NCBI GenBank assembly: GCA_027578815.1
Contig: JANBTH010000741.1
Location: 1 to 11,890, forward strand
Origin: Coemansia sp. RSA 1804
Taxonomy: Eukaryota; Kickxellomycota; Kickxellomycetes; Kickxellales; Kickxellaceae
DNA: 11,890 nucleotides
Direction of reading: 5' to 3'
A program made the translations under genes and the position numbers. The notes beneath the pieces were generated by a model, which was not told the origin of the DNA, searched no databases, and saw nothing but the letters and a program-made list of their open reading frames with translations. Below are positions 9,089-11,890 of the stretch, in pieces. Each line of letters starts with the position of its first letter. Position 1 is the stretch's first letter.

Positions 9089-9308
9089 CTAAGCCTCATT
9101 GGCAAGAACTTTGGGAATGGCATTGTTGATGGCCTTTCCCTCATGGCTGCTTTGTTCTTTAAAACCAGCCGCTGCCGGCACCTTTTCCCTTTCCACCGTC
9201 TTTTTTCTTTCCTCCTTGCTTTTCCTCGTTTTTCCTCGTTTTTCTCTTTTTGTTCTTTCTTTTTTCACCTTTCTTTTTCTTTTATCTATTGTTATTTTAT
9301 ATATGTTT
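9089..9308 (-). CDS. C-terminal exon or remnant of an unidentified minus-strand protein
   Basis: On the minus strand the frame is open from about 9308 (TGA just upstream) to TAG at 9089-9091, some 72 codons. It contains no ATG, so it cannot be a complete gene. The first 43 or so residues are Lys/Arg/Glu-rich, like a charged linker or nuclear localisation region. The last 30 residues have ordinary composition and normal codon use ('AAAGFKEQSS...', '...AIPKVLANEA'). A minus-strand AATAAA follows at 8866-8871. I read it as the last exon of a gene whose upstream exons lie further right in the AT-rich DNA, or as a fragment cut off when that DNA was inserted. CAATAG on the minus strand, within this open stretch at about 9294-9289, is a possible splice acceptor. 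The opposite strand gives a hydrophobic frame from ATG 9117, which I consider the shadow. No family recognised. Confidence 0.33.
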
Positions 9309-9422
9309 CAGATTATTTACACATAAAAAGGCAAGTAACAACTATAACAGATTGTGCATTTTTGACAAGTACGTAGAATGTTTTACTAACAAGTTTGTTT
9401 TATTTGTTTTTTCTCTGTTTCT

Positions 9423-9504
9423 GCATTTTTCCATCTTTTATGTCTAAATCTTTTTTTGCGTTTTTTTGCATTTTTCGTCTTCTATGTCTACATCTTTTTT
9501 TCTG
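9423..9504. repeat. Tandem direct repeat, about 45-base period
   Basis: Two adjacent copies (starting at 9423 and 9468), each running GCATTTTTC ... ATGTCTA(A/C)ATC then a T run. They differ at a few positions and by one base in length. They lie in a strongly T-rich stretch of the plus strand (about 9180-9570). Confidence 0.7.
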
Positions 9505-9574
9505 TTTCTGCTTCTTTTCTTTGCGTCTTTTTATCTCTTCTTTCATCTTCTTTATTTATCTTTTGGTGACTTTT

Positions 9575-9680
9575 TCGTAACGGCATTTTGGAGCGATTCT
9601 CGTAACGGAATTTTGGAGCGATTTCTGTCATGGCGATTCGTGGTTTTTCGTTTTGGTGCGTTTTCTGCCATGGCGTTTCG
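9575..9680. repeat. Nested tandem repeats built on TTTTGG(A/T)GCG
   Basis: A 24-base unit (TCGTAACGG then C/A then ATTTTGGAGCGATT) occurs at 9575-9598 and 9600-9623. A 30-base unit, 9611-9640 and 9651-9680, matches at 26 of 30 positions; three of the four changes are A/T swaps. The core TTTTGG(A/T)GCG therefore appears three times. The later copies also share CATGGCG(A/T)TTCG. It looks like a decaying minisatellite. Confidence 0.75.
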
Positions 9681-10585
9681 CAGGTTTTGTTATACTTTTT
9701 GTTTACATCTTTCAATGTTTTTTCAATAAAAAAGTTATATGATACTATTTCTTGTAAACATTTGAAAAATTTGTTTGTTTTCGTTTTCTGTGGAATTGCT
9801 TTTTCACATTTTGAATATATCGTATATTCTAAAACAATCAATATTTCTTATTTTGCTAAAATAAAAGCATTGTTCAGTGTGATATAAATTGTTCTTTAAC
9901 AATAACCGTATAAAATTTACAAAAAATGATTATTTACATTGTTTCCACATGATTATATGTAAAAACATAAAAAGCATGTTGTATCATCAAATCCGTAAGA
10001 TAAAATAATTTTCAAAACCACCATTTAGATGTATATTTGCATGTGTAATTTATCTGCAGTAGATTTTATTACTAATAACGTGTTTAAAAATAAAAATAAA
10101 TTATTAATGCACAAATATGTTGGAAAAAATCATTTTACCTGCTGATCAAAACAAATGTTGCTCATTTTAAACATAAAAATTGGCAGTTTGTTATGATTTT
10201 CTTTCTGTGGAATTCTGACATTCCGTGGTAAGTCTTCATGTGAATTCCAATGTCTGCATATGTTTTTAAAATTCCCCATTTTTACAAAGAAATTGTTACA
10301 AAAAAACAAAATTTTCAGCAATTGTAAGAAATAATTGCATTGATATTTATATGTTCACATGTATACGTAATTGCAAAATTGTTTTTCATTGCAACATTTG
10401 GTAAGAACCTACTTACCAATGTGTTTTTTCTTTTATTAGAAAATAAAATATATTATTTTTACATTTACGCATGTTTTCAACATACTATTTACACATAAAA
10501 CAATTATTTACATATATAAAACCAACTGCTAGTTATATTATTATTATTCTTATAATTTTTATTATTTTTATTATTTTTATTTTAC
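9681..10585. other. AT-rich gene-poor block upstream of the Fanzor-like relic
   Basis: Very AT-rich DNA, clearly unlike the GC-rich genes on the left. Frames across it are short and low-complexity. It may be the left part of the mobile element carrying the Fanzor-like gene or decayed older insertions. I could not find paired terminal inverted repeats or target-site duplications. The end (about 10550-10586) is a T-rich tract ending TTTTACAG, resembling a splice acceptor directly before the ATG at 10590. Confidence 0.5.
10394..10422. repeat. Inverted repeat able to form an 11-bp hairpin
   Basis: Arms ACATT(T)GGTAAG (10394-10405) and CTTACCAATGT (10412-10422) pair over 11 bp with one bulged T and a six-base loop (AACCTA). 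A T run (10424-10429) follows. It lies about 170 bases upstream of the Fanzor-like frame. It could be part of an element end, a regulatory hairpin, or chance. Confidence 0.7.
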
Positions 10586-10589
10586 AGTG

Positions 10590-11890
10590 ATGGAAGAAGA
10601 CGTCCACACTGTAAAAGCTCCGATTTCCAGCACTGGGTGGCAGGATCGGTACCGTGCAAACCTGGAGCTTCATGTCACTTCAGTACATTGCTGGACAACA
10701 CACGCCCACTTATTTGCACACCTTATATTACTAAATGAGTTTGGTACATATCAGCGTTTAAATGGAACATAGCAGGATTTTCTACCTGTGCAACCAACAA
10801 ATATTGCCATTTTAATTAAAAATGGTGAAATTTCAATGGAGAAATTCTTTGTGGAATGTCTGTTGGCGCTATCAACTGCAAATCTATGGACTATAACAGA
10901 TATACAGCGCATGTGTGCACGTCCAATTGTCCAGCGATATGTGGATTGGTACAAACGTGAGGCTGGCAACCTCCCAGATTTTAGCATCCGATCTGCCTCA
11001 CAAGTTGCCACCTATGAGGCAGTGCAAATGGAAGTAAGTTATACAGTCACTGTTAAAAACAATTTTATTAAAATGTTGAACGGTGTTGTTAACAAACTTC
11101 TGCACACAAAAGAGCATGTGCAACAAATTTCAGACGATATGGCTGGCCAACCAGCAGAAGAAATTAAGCATGCTAAAAATGAGCATGTCTGGAAACCTGC
11201 CCGTGTTTTAAAACAGGCATTGCTAACATTGCGCGCAGACGAAATCATGCCAACATTTCGTACACAAGTGGCACGCACATTATTGCAGCCATTTTTTTCC
11301 GCGTATGGTGAAAATTTCGTTTTTTCATCTGGCGATATTGCATCGGATGTTGACAACAATCCAGTTTGTCATTTATTTGGGTATTATACCCTTGCCAAAA
11401 TTCTAGAGGACAATGGCCACCGTCCATTCCAGTGTTTTCCATTGCGCACAGATTGAATTCCCAACCACACATTAATTGATACTAAAATTATTCGTGTGAT
11501 TATACATGGAAAAAAAAGAAACGGGACCAAATGCTAATCTAAAAACGTAGGCCAAGGTTGTTAATCTTGGCTGTAAACCATTTCGTGCATGTAATGGTTG
11601 CAGATTTCATGGAAAAATTGTAACAAATGGTGTTACATGTGGCATTTTAAAAAAATCTGGGGTTCTGGGCCAGTCAGGAAAACGTAAGCGCGGCAGAAAC
11701 AGCAAAAAAAATAGCAGCAGCAGCAACATTTCGGACGAAATTCCATATCTACATAATTTGTCACCAGAGGAAATTTGTAATCTTCCCCGCCCACTCGTTT
11801 TTTTTGATCCTGGCCGTCGTCAGCTCTTGCAGGGAATGAGCGACAACAGCACAGCAGATGTTCCGATTACATTCCGTTTTACCGCCGGAC
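10590..11890 (+). pseudogene. Decayed Fanzor (eukaryotic TnpB-like) nuclease gene, 3' end beyond the window
   Basis: One protein can be followed through several broken pieces. From ATG 10590 the frame runs 60 codons to TAG (10770-10772), resumes in the same frame for 227 codons to TGA (11454-11456), then continues briefly. A frameshift in about 11457-11510, next to an eight-A run, moves it to another frame. That frame has one more TAG (11548-11550) and then stays open to the edge. Family landmarks: 'FQCFPLRT' just before the TGA with 'IPNHTLIDTKII' after it, 'KPFRACNGCRFHGK' and 'VTNGVTCGILKK' (from 11572), a basic 'KRKRGR' (11680-11697), and 'LVFFDPGRRQLL', which I take as the RuvC-I segment with its catalytic Asp at 11806-11808. 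These match from memory the fungal TnpB-like/Fanzor family of RNA-guided DNA endonucleases carried by transposons. The rest of RuvC, the zinc finger and any guide-RNA region lie outside. About 430 residues are visible. With this many breaks it should be inactive. Sequence and AT-rich setting differ from the host genes, consistent with insertion. Confidence 0.75.

Noticed and set aside
9117..9326. Plus-strand hydrophobic frame resembling a signal peptide protein
   Set aside because: It is the complement of a Lys/Arg/Glu-rich minus-strand frame, and T-rich DNA gives Phe/Leu/Ser runs automatically. The minus strand has the better C-terminus and poly(A) signal.
9423..9680. CRISPR-like array
   Set aside because: Repeats are few, degenerate and without regular spacers, and the genome is eukaryotic.
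10208..10249. TGGAATTC / GAATTCCA inverted repeat
   Set aside because: Only 8 bp with a 26-base spacer and no extension; expected by chance in this composition.
9314..10500. Exact 15-base direct repeat (TATTTACACATAAAA at 9314 and 10486)
   Set aside because: AT-rich and isolated. It could flank an insertion, but flanking sequence shows no further similarity.
10770..11550. Stop-codon reassignment (TAG/TGA read through) in the Fanzor-like gene
   Set aside because: Neighbouring genes end normally at TGA (700-702) and TAG (5183-5185), and the relic also has a frameshift, so decay explains it better.

Overview
The window looks like nuclear DNA of a fungus, probably an early-diverging 'zygomycete'-type lineage (Kickxellomycotina is my best guess). 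The reasons are: long intronless genes with Gln/Ser/Pro-rich disordered N-termini, eukaryotic core families (TFIIB-type cyclin fold, Vid24/GID4 fold), AATAAA poly(A) signals, intron-like signals with a TGCTAAC branch point, and a TnpB-like (Fanzor-type) relic of the kind common in these fungi. No bacterial operon structure, rRNA or tRNA is visible. The organism call is inference.

Layout: (1) 1-188 is the edge of a GC-rich coding region whose strand I could not settle. (2) 189-699 holds an AAT microsatellite and a plus-strand poly(A) signal. (3) 700-3087, minus strand: an intronless 795-aa protein with a C-terminal TFIIB-like double cyclin fold, no zinc ribbon, and a 565-aa low-complexity N-terminus carrying a pure (CTG)18 polyQ tract. 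(4) 3088-5182: purine-rich intergenic DNA with CAGT-type microsatellites and a minus-strand poly(A) signal. (5) 5183-7372, minus strand: an intronless 729-aa Vid24/GID4-family protein, the likely degron receptor of a GID/CTLH ubiquitin ligase. (6) 7373-8865: mostly unassigned; a possible small spliced gene at about 7902-8280. (7) 9089-9308, minus strand: an open frame with a Lys/Arg/Glu-rich stretch and a protein-like C-terminus, followed by a minus-strand poly(A) signal. (8) 9180-9680: T-rich DNA with nested direct repeats. (9) 9680-10585: very AT-rich DNA without genes, with one clear hairpin. (10) 10590 to the right edge, plus strand: a decayed Fanzor/TnpB-like nuclease gene with three in-frame stops and one frameshift, still showing the RuvC-I 'DPGRR' motif.

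The two solid genes are tandem on the minus strand. One probably acts in transcription and the other in regulated protein turnover; nothing in the sequence links them functionally. The right third is an accessory, transposon-derived, AT-rich block. Its most interesting content is the relic of a eukaryotic RNA-guided nuclease family, together with the hairpin and splice-acceptor-like sequence just upstream of it.
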